Shown in pieces: positions 42,926-54,371 of a stretch of DNA of 64,000 nucleotides. How positions within the stretch are numbered: the first letter of the stretch is position 1; every line of letters begins with the position of its first letter. The stretch is from positions 54,577,521 through 54,641,520 of the forward strand of contig NC_079320.1 of assembly GCF_029931775.1 (NCBI RefSeq). Reading direction: 5' to 3'. The stretch comes from Euleptes europaea (taxonomy: Eukaryota; Chordata; Lepidosauria; Squamata; Sphaerodactylidae). The notes beneath the pieces are model-generated. The model was given only the letters and a program-made list of their open reading frames with translations, had not been told where the DNA came from and ran no database searches. Made by a program: the position numbers and the translations under genes.

Positions 42926-45900
42926 CTGTAGGTTAAAAGCACAAAAAAGTTCATGAAACAAAACCCTGTTCCTTATTCCTGTGTCTAAGAATAAAAATAT
43001 AAAGGCAGTAGTCCTACCCCTGTTATGTGTTTTCTAAGCATACATAATTTATAAGATTACAATGTTCATTGAAGTATGCAGAATTAAAACAATTAAGCAT
43101 GATTTATAGCACAGTAAGGAAGCAGTGTTACTTATTGCACTAGTTTTGGACACAGTTACAAAGCTGATGCTGTAAACTTTACCAAGCAATGCCTACTTTT
43201 GAGGGTTCACCACGGAATAGATTTTTATACCATCTGCTAGGGAACTCTAGAGGAAAAAAAAAGACAAGTAATGTGCCTGCATTTTTACATTTACACTCAG
43301 ACCTCATTTTTCAGAGTAGTACTATTTAAAATTCTTCCAACTCGAAGCAGCCACTGGCCACCTAAATCACGATTTAGGTGTTTACTGTTACTGGTAATTC
43401 ATAAAGCTCTGAAAAGGTCTAAGTCTTAATATGAGAAGATGCAGAACAGCTGGAAAGCAATTAGGACCATCAACCCAGAAATCTACCTAAAGCAGATACA
43501 AATATAAACCAAAACAACGTTGAAGGCACAAAATAACTATAGACAATTGCAATAAACTAGTTAAAAACAGGCATGGGTGAGCAATGGAGGAAGGAGAGAA
43601 ATGCAGAATTGGTTCCTGTATAAATCCAAACTATTTTTGGTTGCAACATTTACCGTACCCATCTACAACACAGAGCTGTGGAGCTACTTTCAGTCTAATA
43701 GTTTCAAGTATGAAAGTGTGAACAGTGCATAAAAAGGAAATCAACTGCTTCTCTATATGTCTTAGTTAAAATCTACTCAAATGTGATAATCTAGAAACAC
43801 TTTGGAATTCTACCTAGTTAGGTAATATCAATATGGGAATGGCTTACAAAAAGACTGTTCATTTTCAAAAAGAACTTCTAATGTAAACTTTAGAAGTGTG
43901 ATTGACTAGAAGTGGATTTACATAATATGTAGTCTTCAAATACCAGTTTGGCAGATTGCAGAACTGCTTAACTAGCCCTGTTGCTCAGTAGCCAGCAAGT
44001 ATTTTCCCAATTTTTTTTAGTAAGTAATCTGTTGTTGCTGAAGATGGACAATAATGTATGGAAATTCCAGGCACCAAGTAGTTTAAAAAATAGATGCTGG
44101 TCTTAACCGCCCCCCTTCCGCAAATATGGAGCTTGTAGTTTCACATATCTGCAATCTGCAAAATGTCAATTCAGACAAAAACCCAAATTAAAAGGTCTTA
44201 TCACTCAGGCATGCAATATGGTAACTGTCCTTGAATGATAAAGGGTGTTTTTTGTTTTTTTGTTTTTTGCAAGTTCATTGTGAGGCAAGGGCCTTTTAGA
44301 CTTGTGAGCTCCTAGTATAAGTACATTTGGATTTTTACCATTTGAAGTGCTGTAATGAGGGAGCCACAACACACATTTCTAACCAGCATGCCAGAAGTAT
44401 TAGATAAAACCAGGAAAGCTTTATAGAACATACATGTTAATACTTCTTAACTTGTTTGGCCCTGTGTTACAACAGAGGTCCTGTGGCCATATCTATACTT
44501 CTAACTGTACATCAGTTTAATTCATCTGTCCATTTTCCCTCTTTTAATCTATTATGGGTGGAATCCAAATAGCTGCAGATGGTTATCTCCTAGTGCAGAA
44601 AGACTTTTCAGTTCTCTCCTTTTACCAGCAATTCCCAGCCCTCCTAGAAAAGTCCCAAGCACGGGGTGGGGGGGTTTCCTCTGGAATAATACCCTATGAG
44701 GTGCAAGGGGCTGTTGCTGGAAGGAAATACCCCTCCTTTGTTGTGTGCATGCAAAAGTTCATTCCACCCACGGAAGACTGGATCCCAGCCACTGTTCCCA
44801 ACAGAGTGCTTTTTTTGGGTTAAAATAAATAGATATTTTATTAGTTCCAACTTTGAAGACTACTTACTGAACAGCTGGTTTAGGACTCTGGATGTCTTTT
44901 GCTTCTCTCTGGCATTCGATACAATCAAGGGAGCAATGACACTGCCTATATAAACACACTGCCCTGGGAAAGGAGTTATGGCGATATATACTAAAGCTGC
45001 ATTTCTGCACACAGTGGTGCTGTTTAAATCCTATTGACTTCAGTAGGATTTAAGCAGCCTAATAGCACACCAGACTACAGCCTTATTTTCAGTATGCTGA
45101 AGATAAACATCATTTTTTTTCACTGCTGTTGTTTTTCACTTAGAAGATAAATCAAAGTAAAAATCAAGAGCAGCACTTAGCTAAGGCCTCTGGCTCTACA
45201 TTTTAAAATTCTAGTTAAAAAAAACAACAAGTCCACATGCAAAACAATGCAACTTATTTGGTTAATTCTTGCCTGTTACTTTATATTGTAGGCTGAAATT
45301 AAAAACAATGTCCCCGAAGTCTAGTTCCGTCACCTTGTAAATTAGGCACCTACAGTAAGTATTTCAATAATAGCTTGTATTTACTAAAAAAGGAAAGCTG
45401 TGTAAGCTCAGAGTTCCTCATAATAAAACCTACTCATTTCGGTGTGACTTGTGCAGGCAATCTATTTGAAAAACAGGCCTTCAGTCCCCAAGCTCCAACT
45501 TGGAGAGTCCTTCTAGTTTACAATATATGTACACCTAGACAATAACTACTACTACTTTATGATGACAAAGAAACAATTATTTATTATAAATTTGTTCTAA
45601 AGGCTTTTCTTAGATTTCTAAAATATGTCTGCACATAGCACAATAATGAGCAAAGAATGTGATAGCGAAAAAGAAAGCATTTCGGTAATATAGCATAAGG
45701 GTAAACAAGAAATACAGTCTATATATAACCAAAACCTTTTCTTCCTCAAAGAGCTTGGCCCTCCTAAACCAGTGATAGCTCTAGCAATACCATTACACAG
45801 GTCAGACATGGTCTGAAAACCTTATGTCAACCGCTTATCAAACTTGCTAACCAGCAAAAAAAGGGAGTGATGGGCGTGTATCCCATTTTCCACAACTCAA

Positions 45901-46984
45901 CAAAGATCTCATAAGCCAGACCACACACAAACAGTTCTAAACAGGGTCCACCATACCTTCTGTTATTGGAATTTTGAGATAATTACAGAACTATTATAAA
46001 AAATTGCAATGAAGTGCGTACCTAAGCATCCCCAGAAGTACTGTCAATCTAAAGAATGCAGTATTATTTAGCACCTGTCTTACATGCCACCCTGAAGAAT
46101 TAATTCACTTGGAAGGGTGGAACTCTGCTTAGGATGGCACTTTAAGTGTTCATTACAATCAGTACTAGCCACAAAGCATAATTTACACCCTTTCAATATA
46201 TATTAAATATATATATATATATATGAATGAACACATTGAATGTGAAGGTAGCTTGCTTAACTAGAGTGCAAAAAAGAATGCAAAAGTTATGGAGTAGTTA
46301 CTGAGTGCTTGTGCTTTGTGTTCTGTCTGCAACACAGTCAAATCAGTGTTTGGCACAAGTGCCTTACACTGAATTCTAACTGTAGAACTAAACTGGATTA
46401 TGCTCAGATATTTCAGTTACCTGGACACATGGTGAAGTTGTTTACTATTACGATAATTAGCAATGGCACACTACTTTGACAACATTAGACGCATACTGAT
46501 GTTTTTAAAAAAGCTTCCAATCCTGTGCAGAACCAGATTATATGCCAGTATAGTGTAGAAACAACAGATGCATTCATAATTGCTACTGACAGAACAAAAG
46601 CTTCTCTTTTCAGAACAACTTACTATTCCACTTGCTTTTACACTCAAACAATAGTACTAATTTAAGATGTGCTTATTTTAAACAGCAAAATTTCAATTTC
46701 AGTTTAAAATTAGGCTTATTGATAGGTTCAAGACGGGTGATAAACTGAGAATACTTTATAAACTTTAGCAAAAATATACACAAGATGCCATCTATATAAC
46801 CCCCCAGTTTAAATAAAAGGCTTTGCATTTGCTTTTGTGAAGAGTTTAAGAGCTTGGACTTTTTTGGACCCTAGAGCTGGGGATCAAACTATCTAAAGGG
46901 TGGCTGCATTTGACAGTAGTAATAGCACCCCTTTTAATAACAGAAATGTAAAGTATATGGATGCATACCCATGCACACTTACAA
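42926..46984. other. FBXO8 5' intron, left part
   Basis: Presumed intron between the leader exon near 52.5 kb and coding exon 1. AT-rich; (TA)n at about 46197-46224; a GC-richer block at about 44550-44820 resembles an old interspersed repeat that I cannot name. Confidence 0.65.
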
Positions 46985-47452
46985 CCTGTTCCTGAAGGGG
47001 GGGTAGATAGGTAGCAGCCAGGAGCAGTGCAGCCGCGCAGCCTCCACAGAGACTTCCCGGCCAAAAAAATAGAAGTTTAAAAGACTTTTTTTGTTTTAAA
47101 AAAAAAAAAAAAAAGTAAAACTCCTCCATGGAGTTTCATGGGGCCATTCTAGCTATGTGGCTGGCATAGCAGTGCTGAAGTGTAGAGGGGCATTCCCAGG
47201 CCGAAAAGGGTTTGGAAGCTGTCTAAAGGCAGCTCCGCCCCGGGGAATGCCCCAGACGCCAGCACAGGCACTTGCTTTTGGAATTTCGCTGCTGGCATCC
47301 AAGGCCCGCGCTGCTACGTCGTGACCCGGCGCTGGTGTAAGTGCCCCTGCACTGGCATCTGTGCTACTTTATTATGGCACAAAATGGCACGGACGTTGGC
47401 GCAAGGTCATGCCAGCTCCTATGGTGCTTCGCCCCCCCTTTCAGGATTACAC
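46985..47452. mobile_element. GC-rich TIR element (family G), copy 1
   Basis: CCTGTTCCTGAAGGGGGGG at the left and CCCCCCTTTCAGGATTACA at the right are inverted. Internal phrases GCAGCCTCCACAGAGACTTC and CATGCCAGCTCCTATG-GTGCTTCGCC recur in copies at 55681 and 60453. Non-autonomous DNA transposon; no transposase. A 16-base A-run lies inside (about 47097-47115). Confidence 0.72.
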
Positions 47453-47773
47453 AGTTAGTTGCAAGAAATCTTAATTGAACATGCATAGGCTTAGACCAGT
47501 GGTCAGCAAACTCATTAGTCAAGAGAGCCAAATATCAACCATTGAGTACAACCATTGAGATTTCTTTTGAGAGACAAATTTCTTAAACTATATTGGTAGG
47601 TACACTGTTTATTAACTTAATAAACTTTAATTAAAGTTTTAAGTCTTAATTAAACTATAGGTACACTGAATAAAACTTGATATCATACTCAATAATGATC
47701 TTATTTATTGATAAAAATTAAATTGTAAGTAAGGTATCCATAAAATTAAATCATGACAATGACTGACAAACAC

Positions 47774-47950
47774 TTAATGTGAAAAATGGCCTTGCATCTC
47801 CTTGGAAAGTTTGGGTAAATCAGGTTTGTATGTTGTTGTTTTTAATTTTAGACATGATTCCAGGTTCTCATCAATAAGACGACTCCTCAATTTACTCTTG
47901 ATAAGGTTCATGCTTGAAAAAGATTGTTTGCATGAATATGTAGAACCGAA
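47774..47950 (-). pseudogene. hAT transposase, C-terminal fragment
   Basis: A minus-strand frame reads TYSCKQSFSSMNLIKSK, then RLIDENLESCLKLKTTT and ends ...GHFSH with a TAA at 47776-47774. This is the hAT dimerisation region (TY-CEQ-FS-MN-IKSK, then D-NLE-CL) at the transposase C-terminus. Upstream sequence switches to the satellite, so catalytic parts are not present in this copy. Confidence 0.85.
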
Positions 47951-47974
47951 AAGGGAAACAGCAGCAAACGCTAG

Positions 47975-48345
47975 TAGAGGAAGGGAGGGGGGAAGAATGG
48001 AGAAAGGAAGGAAGGAACTGGGAAAGGAAAGAAGGAAGAAAGAAAGGGAGGAGGGATGGAGAAAGAAAGAGGAAGGAAGGAAGGAAGGAAGGAAGGAAGG
48101 AAGGAAGGAAGGAAGGAAGGAAGGAAGGAACTGGGAAAGGAAAGAGAAGGAACTGGGGAAGAAAGGATGAAAGGGAGGAAGGATGGAAGGAAGGAAGAGT
48201 GGGGGAGGGACAGAAAGAAAGGAAGGAACTGGGGAAGAAAGGATGAAAGGGAGGAAGGATGGAAGGAAGGAAGAGTGGGGAGGACAGAATGAAAGGAAGG
48301 AACTGGGAAAGGAAAGAGAAGGAAGGAACTGGGGAAGAAAGGCAG
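47975..48345. repeat. (GGAA)n / GGAAC purine satellite with higher-order repeat
   Basis: A pure GGAA/GAAG tract at 48070-48130 is followed by a unit of about 78 bp (GAACTGGGGAAGAAAGGATG, AAAGGGAGGAAGGATGG, AAGGAAGAGTGGGG) repeated twice at about 48149-48226 and 48227-48300. Confidence 0.93.
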
Positions 48346-49010
48346 CCTGGAGCTGGACTTTTGGGAGCCGCCTGAGGGGGATGAGGAGGAGGAAGGCGGC
48401 GAGGAGGAGAGTTTACCCCTTCCAAGTGGGCCGGTGATTAAGGCACAAAATCCGCCCCCCCCCCCCCGCCCTGGAAGTTCCCCCATAAGATCCCAGCCGG
48501 GCAAAACGCAGCCTGCGTGGGGGGAAGGCGATGCACCGGACCGGCGCCAAACTCTCAGTCTGAGGCGCGGGGAGGGCGAAGCGAGCTCTGTCCTGGCCCA
48601 GGAAGCATCATCGCTTTCCCCGCCCGGGGCCAGGCGGAGCCAACAGGAGGAGGTGGGGGGTGAGAGGTCGCCCAGGTCCGGTTGCCTATAGAGACAGAGG
48701 AGGGAACGCGGTGTCGGCCGAAATGAGGACCGGACAGCCACGCCTCACTCCTCACGTTGGAGAGAAGGAAGGGGGGAGGGAGGAGCCCCCTCTCTGCCAA
48801 ACCAAGGCGCGCAGCCGGGCGGCAAGAAAAGACGGGGGTGTGTCTGGCAGCTGAGGGGCTCTTGTCGTTCTCCGGCCGCCGCCGCAATGGTGGGAGGTGG
48901 GGACGGCGCTGGGGCGAGAAGGAGGAAGGGCCACTCCTTCCTCTCTCGGAGACCCTCCCGCTGCTTCGGCCGGCCTAGAGCGCTGCTTCCGCACGTGGGA
49001 AGAGCAGCAC
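48346..49010. other. CpG-rich block captured inside hAT element
   Basis: Very GC- and CpG-rich (e.g. TTCTCCGGCCGCCGCCGC near 48870), unlike the AT-rich intron around it. Long open frames on both strands come from composition. It looks like a former promoter/CpG island or first exon carried within the transposon ends, but I could not identify a source gene. Confidence 0.5.
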
Positions 49011-49072
49011 TCAGGGGCCCAAAGAGCCACTTGCGGCTCGGGAGCTGCACTTTTGCGACCCCTGGCTTAGAC

Positions 49073-49541
49073 TGTAAAAGGGACAATGAAGTCTCTTAAA
49101 AAAACGAAACTCTCTGGAATGCTCCTATTTACTGTTTAGCAAAAGATGTCCTAATAAAAGTATTTTGAAGTACTGAAGCATTTTAAATGTGTTACTAAAA
49201 ATAGGTTCTTTATGTTAAGTATCAACTGAGCAGCTTGCACAGACAAAACAGACTGACACACATTACTCAACCAGTGATTGTCATGAGGCTATAAATAAGC
49301 TTAAGGCTATTGATATCATTCAAGGATTTTTTTTCTTCCTACAAAGATTTTTTTTAAACTTCACAATAATCACAAAATAGAAGTTTCACTAGAACATCTC
49401 AAGTAACCACATTTCTGATTATAGACATTATCTGGCAGAAGAACGACGTATGTAGATGTACCTGAGTTTGCTTAGAAAACTTCCTTAATCCACTCCCTCT
49501 TCATATCAACATAGACAATATAATCTCCTCTTTTTTTAATT
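49073..49541. other. FBXO8 5' intron, AT-rich stretch
   Basis: Nothing recognised. Confidence 0.5.
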
Positions 49542-49549
49542 CTTTCTAC

Positions 49550-50030
49550 TAGGGTTGCCAATTGCCCACCAATCAACCGGGCTGCCCACTGACCAGTTGA
49601 TGGTCGGGGGGCGGAAGCAGAAAGGAGGGAGCAATCCCCCTCATGCGCTCCCGGGAACGCTCCAGCCTCCCATTTCACATTGCAAGCCCGATTGGTCCTG
49701 ATCTGGCTTGCAGAGTGGAAAGGGAGGCTGGAGCCTTCATCCTAGGACTGCTGTGCACGCACTCTGATCTTTCAGAGAGTGCTCACAGCGGGGTTCTGAA
49801 GGCTCCAGCCTCCCTTTCCACATTCCAAACCCGATCAGTCCCAATCTGGCTTGCAGCATGGAAAGGGAGGCTGGAGCCTTCCTCCTAGCCCTGCTGTGCG
49901 TGTGTTCTGTGGAGCATGCCCACAGCAGGGCTGGGAAACCAAGTAGAATACGGAGTGTGTGGGAGTCCCTCTTCCCAGCTCTGACCATAAGAAGCTCCCA
50001 CCCAAGGTAAGTGGGGACCGGGCAACCCCA
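49550..50030. mobile_element. hAT-like element with near-perfect 8-bp target duplication and repeated hairpin modules
   Basis: TAGGGTTGCCAATTGCCC and GGACCGGGCAACCCCA are inverted ends. CTTTCTAC (49542-49549) and CTTTCTAG (50031-50038) flank it. Inside, a hairpin module GGCTCCAGCCTCCCTTTCCA ... TGGAAAGGGAGGCTGGAGCC occurs twice (about 49668-49740 and 49797-49880), joined by GATCTGGCTTGCAG/AATCTGGCTTGCAG. Confidence 0.8.
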
Positions 50031-50038
50031 CTTTCTAG

Positions 50039-50659
50039 TAACATTGTAGACACACTGATTGTATGGGGAAAATAGGAGAACTTCATATTCCAGACTCAGC
50101 CCACACCTAGATGGACCAAGCCAACAAAAGCTTACATGCAAGTGCATTTGCATTCATATGACTAGGGTTTTGTTATAGTGGAACACAAGAACAGAGCAGT
50201 GAATTCAGCTCATTTGAAGGACTGATCACGATTCTTGATGCTATATTAATAGTATCAATGCAAAATTATGATTCTAGTCACCAAGAAAATTATAGCTATT
50301 TTTTTATGCTGCCAATCTGACCAACTACAGATTTGTTTTAAAGTAGCTATTTGGTAATTTAAATTATTGTTTTAACTGCTTGACCAGTTAATTATGGAAT
50401 AAAATTGCTATATTTCACTCTGAAAAGGCTAAGTAAACTGAATGAGTTTCTTGAAGTGCTAACATAAACATGTGTCCAAATCTATTCAGTAGTGGCTTAG
50501 CTTGTTCAGTCACCAGTAGCATCGAAGGTGACAGCATAGCAAAAATCCATTACCTCCAGGCTCATATAGCCAATGGCCTGAGGTGCTGCAGTGATGGGTA
50601 TCAAAAGATACAGGAAACTTAAAACTGAGGTTCATTACCAAAATGGAGTCACAGAAGGA
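50039..50659. other. FBXO8 5' intron, nothing recognised
   Basis: AT-rich sequence without exon or clear repeat. Confidence 0.5.
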
Positions 50660-51358
50660 GGCATAAAATAACACAGATTAAAAATCTGGCACAGAATGCG
50701 GCGGGGCTCCTCATGGGGACCTCACCACGAGTGCATATACAGCCAGTTCTTCAACAATTGCACTGGCTCCAGCTGGAGTAGATCAGGTCCAAGGTGCTGG
50801 TTTTGACCTTTAAAGCCTTATACGGTCTCAGACCTTCACACCTGCAGGACTGCCTCTCCTGGTATGCCCCTCAGAGAGTTTTACGATCAGCAAATGCTAT
50901 TCTCCTGGTGGTCCCTGGCCCAAAGAGTGTCCGGCTGTCCTTGACCAGGGCTTTTTTGGTCCTGGCGGAACTCCCTTTCAAGTGAGACCAGGGCCCTGTG
51001 GGATCTTAAACAATTCCACAGAGCCTGCAAAACGGAGTTGTTCCACCAGGCCTATGGTTGAGTCAGCTATCGTTTATATCTGTGTTGGCCTCCCCCACCT
51101 GTTTCTTTTTATACTGTGGATGTACCAGTGACAGAACTGGGGCCCTGGCTGCCTGAGGGCCACAGCTATCTTACAATTTAGAGCCATCTATTGTTAATTA
51201 ACTGGTTTTAATCTTTTTTGAATTTGTATGTGATTCTATTGAGGTTGTTTTTATTATATTCAAATGATATGGTTTTGGTTTTTACATGTTGTTAGTTGCC
51301 TGAGCCCGGCTTTGGTTGGGAATTGAGGGTGGGGTAGATATCAAAACAAACAAATAAA
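50660..51358 (+). mobile_element. L2-type LINE, RT C-terminus and 3' UTR
   Basis: Plus-strand frame at 50794-50985 reads VLTFKALYGLRPSHLQD, then RSANAILLVVPGPKS-VRLSLTRAFLVLAELPF, the typical end of L2 RT (TFKALHGL, LRSS, LLVVPR, FS-AAP-LWN-LP). The 3' UTR runs to a CAAACAAATAAATG tail. Several frame changes and stops; 5'-truncated. Confidence 0.85.
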
Positions 51359-52179
51359 TGTGTTGGTTATGGAACTGTTCTACTGAGTAAAAAATCTGGG
51401 ATGTAATTCCACTGCATGTGGAATATTTGGGTTTTTTGTTTGTTTGTTACCAGTGCACTTTTAGATTTAAAATGCTTAAAGTGGAAATGCCTAACGGCAT
51501 CAACGCATTGTTCAGTCCGTTCCTGGGCGAGGCAAATAAAGGGAGTGATGCAAATCAGGCCATTGTAGAGCACAAGAGACTTGCACACAGCTTTATGATG
51601 GGCACAATTATGAAAGGGTACAAGTCTCACAAGTCCATGAGGTACAGGCCTAATTAGCGACGAAGAAACCCCGTATCTGATTGAAAGTAAATGGATGTGA
51701 TCTTCCATTTCCACCTTGAGAAACACTCTGGCACCGCTGAGGTTCTGTTGTTTTAAGGAACCACCTGATTACTTTAGAAAAACTCTAACAGTCACCTAGT
51801 TAAAAGGAAAGGAGGCAGATCATTAAACTGAAGGCAGGCCCATTCTATGGCAGTGATGAGGAAGCACATTATTTGTATTGAGAAGGTCTCAGCCATCTCC
51901 AGCAAAAGCTCCTCAGGTGCTGTGGAAATACCTCTGGCTACCTAGCAGGTAGCAGGCAACATTTAAAAGCTTCAGGTCTCAGATTCAGAAATGTATTGCA
52001 TATGGCTGTCGGCCGTCACAAACAGTTCAGCTTCAGGTAACAGCGGGCAGACATAACACTGCGGACGAACTAAATAGTGTGTTGGCCCTTTCCCTACTGC
52101 ATGCCCCCCAAACGGGACAACAGACTCTTTCGTTCTATACACGAGCGCTGCAAAAGCAAGGGAACCCCACTCTTTTGCC
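51359..52179. other. promoter-proximal gene-free stretch
   Basis: No repeat recognised. It may hold conserved promoter-flanking sequence; GC content rises towards 52.1 kb. Confidence 0.4.
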
Positions 52180-52457
52180 TGAGCGTTAAAAACGTGGCTG
52201 CCTCGTTAAAAGGGCGAAGCCGGCCAGGAACAACGCCCGGGAAGCTTCCGCACCATGACAGCCTGCTCCCTCAGCCACTGATCCCCCCTCAAAGCTCTTC
52301 CCAACTGCGCTAGGGTGAGAGGTCGGGGAAGTCCCAGCCTCCCTGCACGATTGGCCCCAAGCGAGAATTCCCCGCCAACGGAGAGCAACGATTGGCCAGC
52401 GTCCCTGCCTCTCACTTCCACACGCACTAGCCACGTCTGGTTGTCCCACTCGTTTAC

Positions 52458-52560
52458 CTGCGCGAGTCCAGGTCCCAACCGCCGCCGCGACGAGTCGTGT
52501 CCGAATTGGTGCGCAAGCCTCGGCGGATGAGAAGCGGGTCAAGCAGCCTCATATAGCCGG
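52458..52560 (-). other. FBXO8: candidate FBXO8 leader exon
   Basis: On the minus strand CTCGCGCAG|GTAAACG gives a good donor at 52458/52457 within the CpG island. A non-coding first exon here would splice to the coding exon at 42.9 kb. The transcription start is not visible. Confidence 0.4.
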
Positions 52561-52627
52561 TGGAGAAAGCTGACTTCCGGGTCCCGGCGACGAGACATCA
52601 GTCGTCACCGCCTCCACGCGCGAACTC
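52560..52627 (+). other. CEP44: candidate CEP44 leader exon
   Basis: On the plus strand, GAACTC|GTGAGTTG gives a donor at 52627/52628 a short way downstream of an ETS motif. An alternative donor is CGGAG|GTAGGC at 53120. Either could feed the ATG exon at 54283. Confidence 0.3.
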
Positions 52628-53060
52628 GTGAGTTGTTTTTTTTTTGACGTTTGTTGTCGCCGTTGCAACTGTAGCCGCAAATGTTGTTACCGGAAGTGAC
52701 GTTGGGGGTAGCCCTGGTCGTGGTCCCTGCTCCAGCGGCGGATTCGGTGCCGACCAGGACTGGTTTCCTACTCTGCACGTATTGGTTTCGCGGCTGGGAA
52801 GCTTTAAAAAAAATAGAATGTTGTCGTGAGAGTTGAGGCTAAAGGACGGCGTCTGCAGTTGGGCAAGGAGAGGAGACATTAAAACCGTGATGAATCTGTG
52901 GATGCGAAGCGAAAGGCTGCTGTGGTTCCCGCGGGAGGGCTCAAACAGCCGCCAAATAGGAGAGAAGAAGCCGCTGCAAAGGAGCGCGAGGAGGAAGGGG
53001 GCGGGGCGGGGCAGGTGTGCGTGACGTAGAAAGCCCACCTGGAGAAGACAGGGGTGTCTG

Positions 53061-54282
53061 GGCGCTCTCAGACAAACCTGCTGTCTCTGGGGTAGCTTAT
53101 CCTGGAGCGGCTGAACGGAGGTAGGCATATAGAAGTCGGTGAAGTGTGACAGTTTAGCTCTAGCAAGTAGCTGTTACTTCTGGCATGTCCAGGGTAAGAT
53201 ATACTAACGGAATAGTGGTAGATCTTTTAGGGAATCGCATGCGTCTAGACACAAAAGCTGTGTTGATGGCCCCCCCTTTTTTTTGGAAGCGAGCAGCTAA
53301 AATAAAATAAAAATGCAATCTTTCAGCGTATCCAGAATTTTTAAATGGGGGGAGGGGGATGTTTCAGATCATAGAAGCGGATTCCGGAGGGGCAGCCGTG
53401 GTCGACACCTGCAGCCAAAACAACGAAGAGTTTATGGCTACCTTAAAGATTGACGCATTATGTCATCAGCCTATAAAGAACTATAATAAGGCATCTTAAG
53501 GCTTTTTGTTGTTGTTGTTGTTGCTTTGAACAAGTATTGCAGGTACCCGTGTTGAGCCATAGCAAGTACATAGCTGTAGTGTAATATTGTGCTACCAAAC
53601 AGGTTTCGAGATGCGCCAGATACTGGAACAGACAAGCAAAAAATGGCCACTTTCAGAATATGAAAGTTAATTACAGTCTTTACTCCCATGCAAGACTAAA
53701 TTTTTCCTCTGTGTATGTTACACAAAAACAAGAGGGAGTTGTCTTACATTAGCAGTTATATCCCTTTTTAAAAAAAAACTGGACAGCCTATAACACTTTA
53801 GGGGGGGTCATCTTACATTCAAGGTCACCTTCTGTTCAAGTAAATATGGTACATGTCTCCCCACCACCAAGAAGATTACACAGGTCTCTTTTTGTTTTCG
53901 CAATTGCATATCCCTCTATAGCGTAATATGTGAGTTTTCTCAGAAGAAAATCCCAATGAGACCAATGAAACGTATTCTCAGGTAAGTGTGCCTAGGATTG
54001 TGGCTTTTAAGTGCCTGATTTTCCAGTGCCAAAAATAGTGTTTGCAAGATTTCTCTGCAGATTTTACAAAACATTTAAACATTGGTTAATGTGAAATTTA
54101 TCATGTGTCAATTTTGTTACTGTCATATTGGAAGTGAATAGGATTTTTCATACCATGAGGCTGTTACATATTGGGAAGCTTACATATTGACTACCTGGGT
54201 CAGATCATGTATTTGATTTTAAATTGCACTTCTCCATTCTAGTCCATGTTATGCACTTTCTGTGATCTGAAAGAATTATAAT
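53061..54282. other. CEP44 5' intron/leader region
   Basis: AT-rich; a GTT microsatellite at about 53505-53523. A GTTTTAGGCACACTT-like short-repeat scrap near 53985. No coding exon. Confidence 0.5.
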
Positions 54283-54371
54283 ATGGCTACAGGAGACCTT
54301 AAAGGAAATTTGCGAAGAATAGAGCAAGGACTTCGGCTTTTAAATTATTCCAGAGATGTGGATTATACTGG
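54283..54371 (+). CDS. CEP44: CEP44 coding exon 1
   Basis: ATG at 54283-54285 in context ATAATATGG; codes [20 protein letters not shown] and on to DYTG. Ends GG|GTAAGTG, two bases of the Gly codon. Confidence 0.95.

Larger units (their letters stand above)
47497..49064. mobile_element. SPIN-like hAT transposon composite with 8-bp target duplication
   Basis: The left end CAGTGGTCAGCAAACTCATT-AGTCAAGAGAGCCAAA is very close to the SPIN (Space Invader) hAT terminus; the right end GAGCCACTTGCGGCTCGGGA ... TTTTGCGACCCCTG is its inverted partner. GCTTAGAC stands directly on both sides (47489-47496 and 49065-49072). Inside: an AT-rich region, a transposase 3' end on the minus strand (47774-47950), a GGAA-rich satellite (about 47975-48340) and a CpG-rich block (about 48340-49010). 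About 1.57 kb; plainly deleted relative to an autonomous element, and enlarged by the satellite and GC-rich insert. Confidence 0.87.
52180..53060. promoter_or_regulatory. CpG island, bidirectional FBXO8/CEP44 promoter
   Basis: A CpG-dense block between the divergent genes. Motifs: ETS sites ACTTCCGG (52573-52580) and CCGGAAGTGACGT, an ETS/CRE composite (52690-52702); a second CRE-like GTGACGTAG (about 53021-53029); inverted CCAAT boxes CGATTGGCC (52350 area) and CGATTGGCCAG (52389 area); GC boxes GGGGCGGGGCGGGG (about 52999-53012). No TATA box seen. This is the usual make-up of a housekeeping bidirectional promoter. Confidence 0.8.

Noticed and set aside
44554-44953. Overlapping frames at a GC-richer block in the FBXO8 5' intron
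   Set aside because: Looks like an old interspersed repeat; no exon boundaries in phase with FBXO8.
47892-48887. Long Ser/Pro/Phe-rich and Lys/Glu/Gly-rich frames of up to 256 residues
   Set aside because: They come from the GGAA satellite and the CpG-rich block, with no splice signals or recognised domain.
52598-53128. 176-residue minus-strand frame in the promoter region
   Set aside because: CpG-rich sequence makes chance frames long; it overlaps the promoter and candidate CEP44 leader, and no family is recognised.
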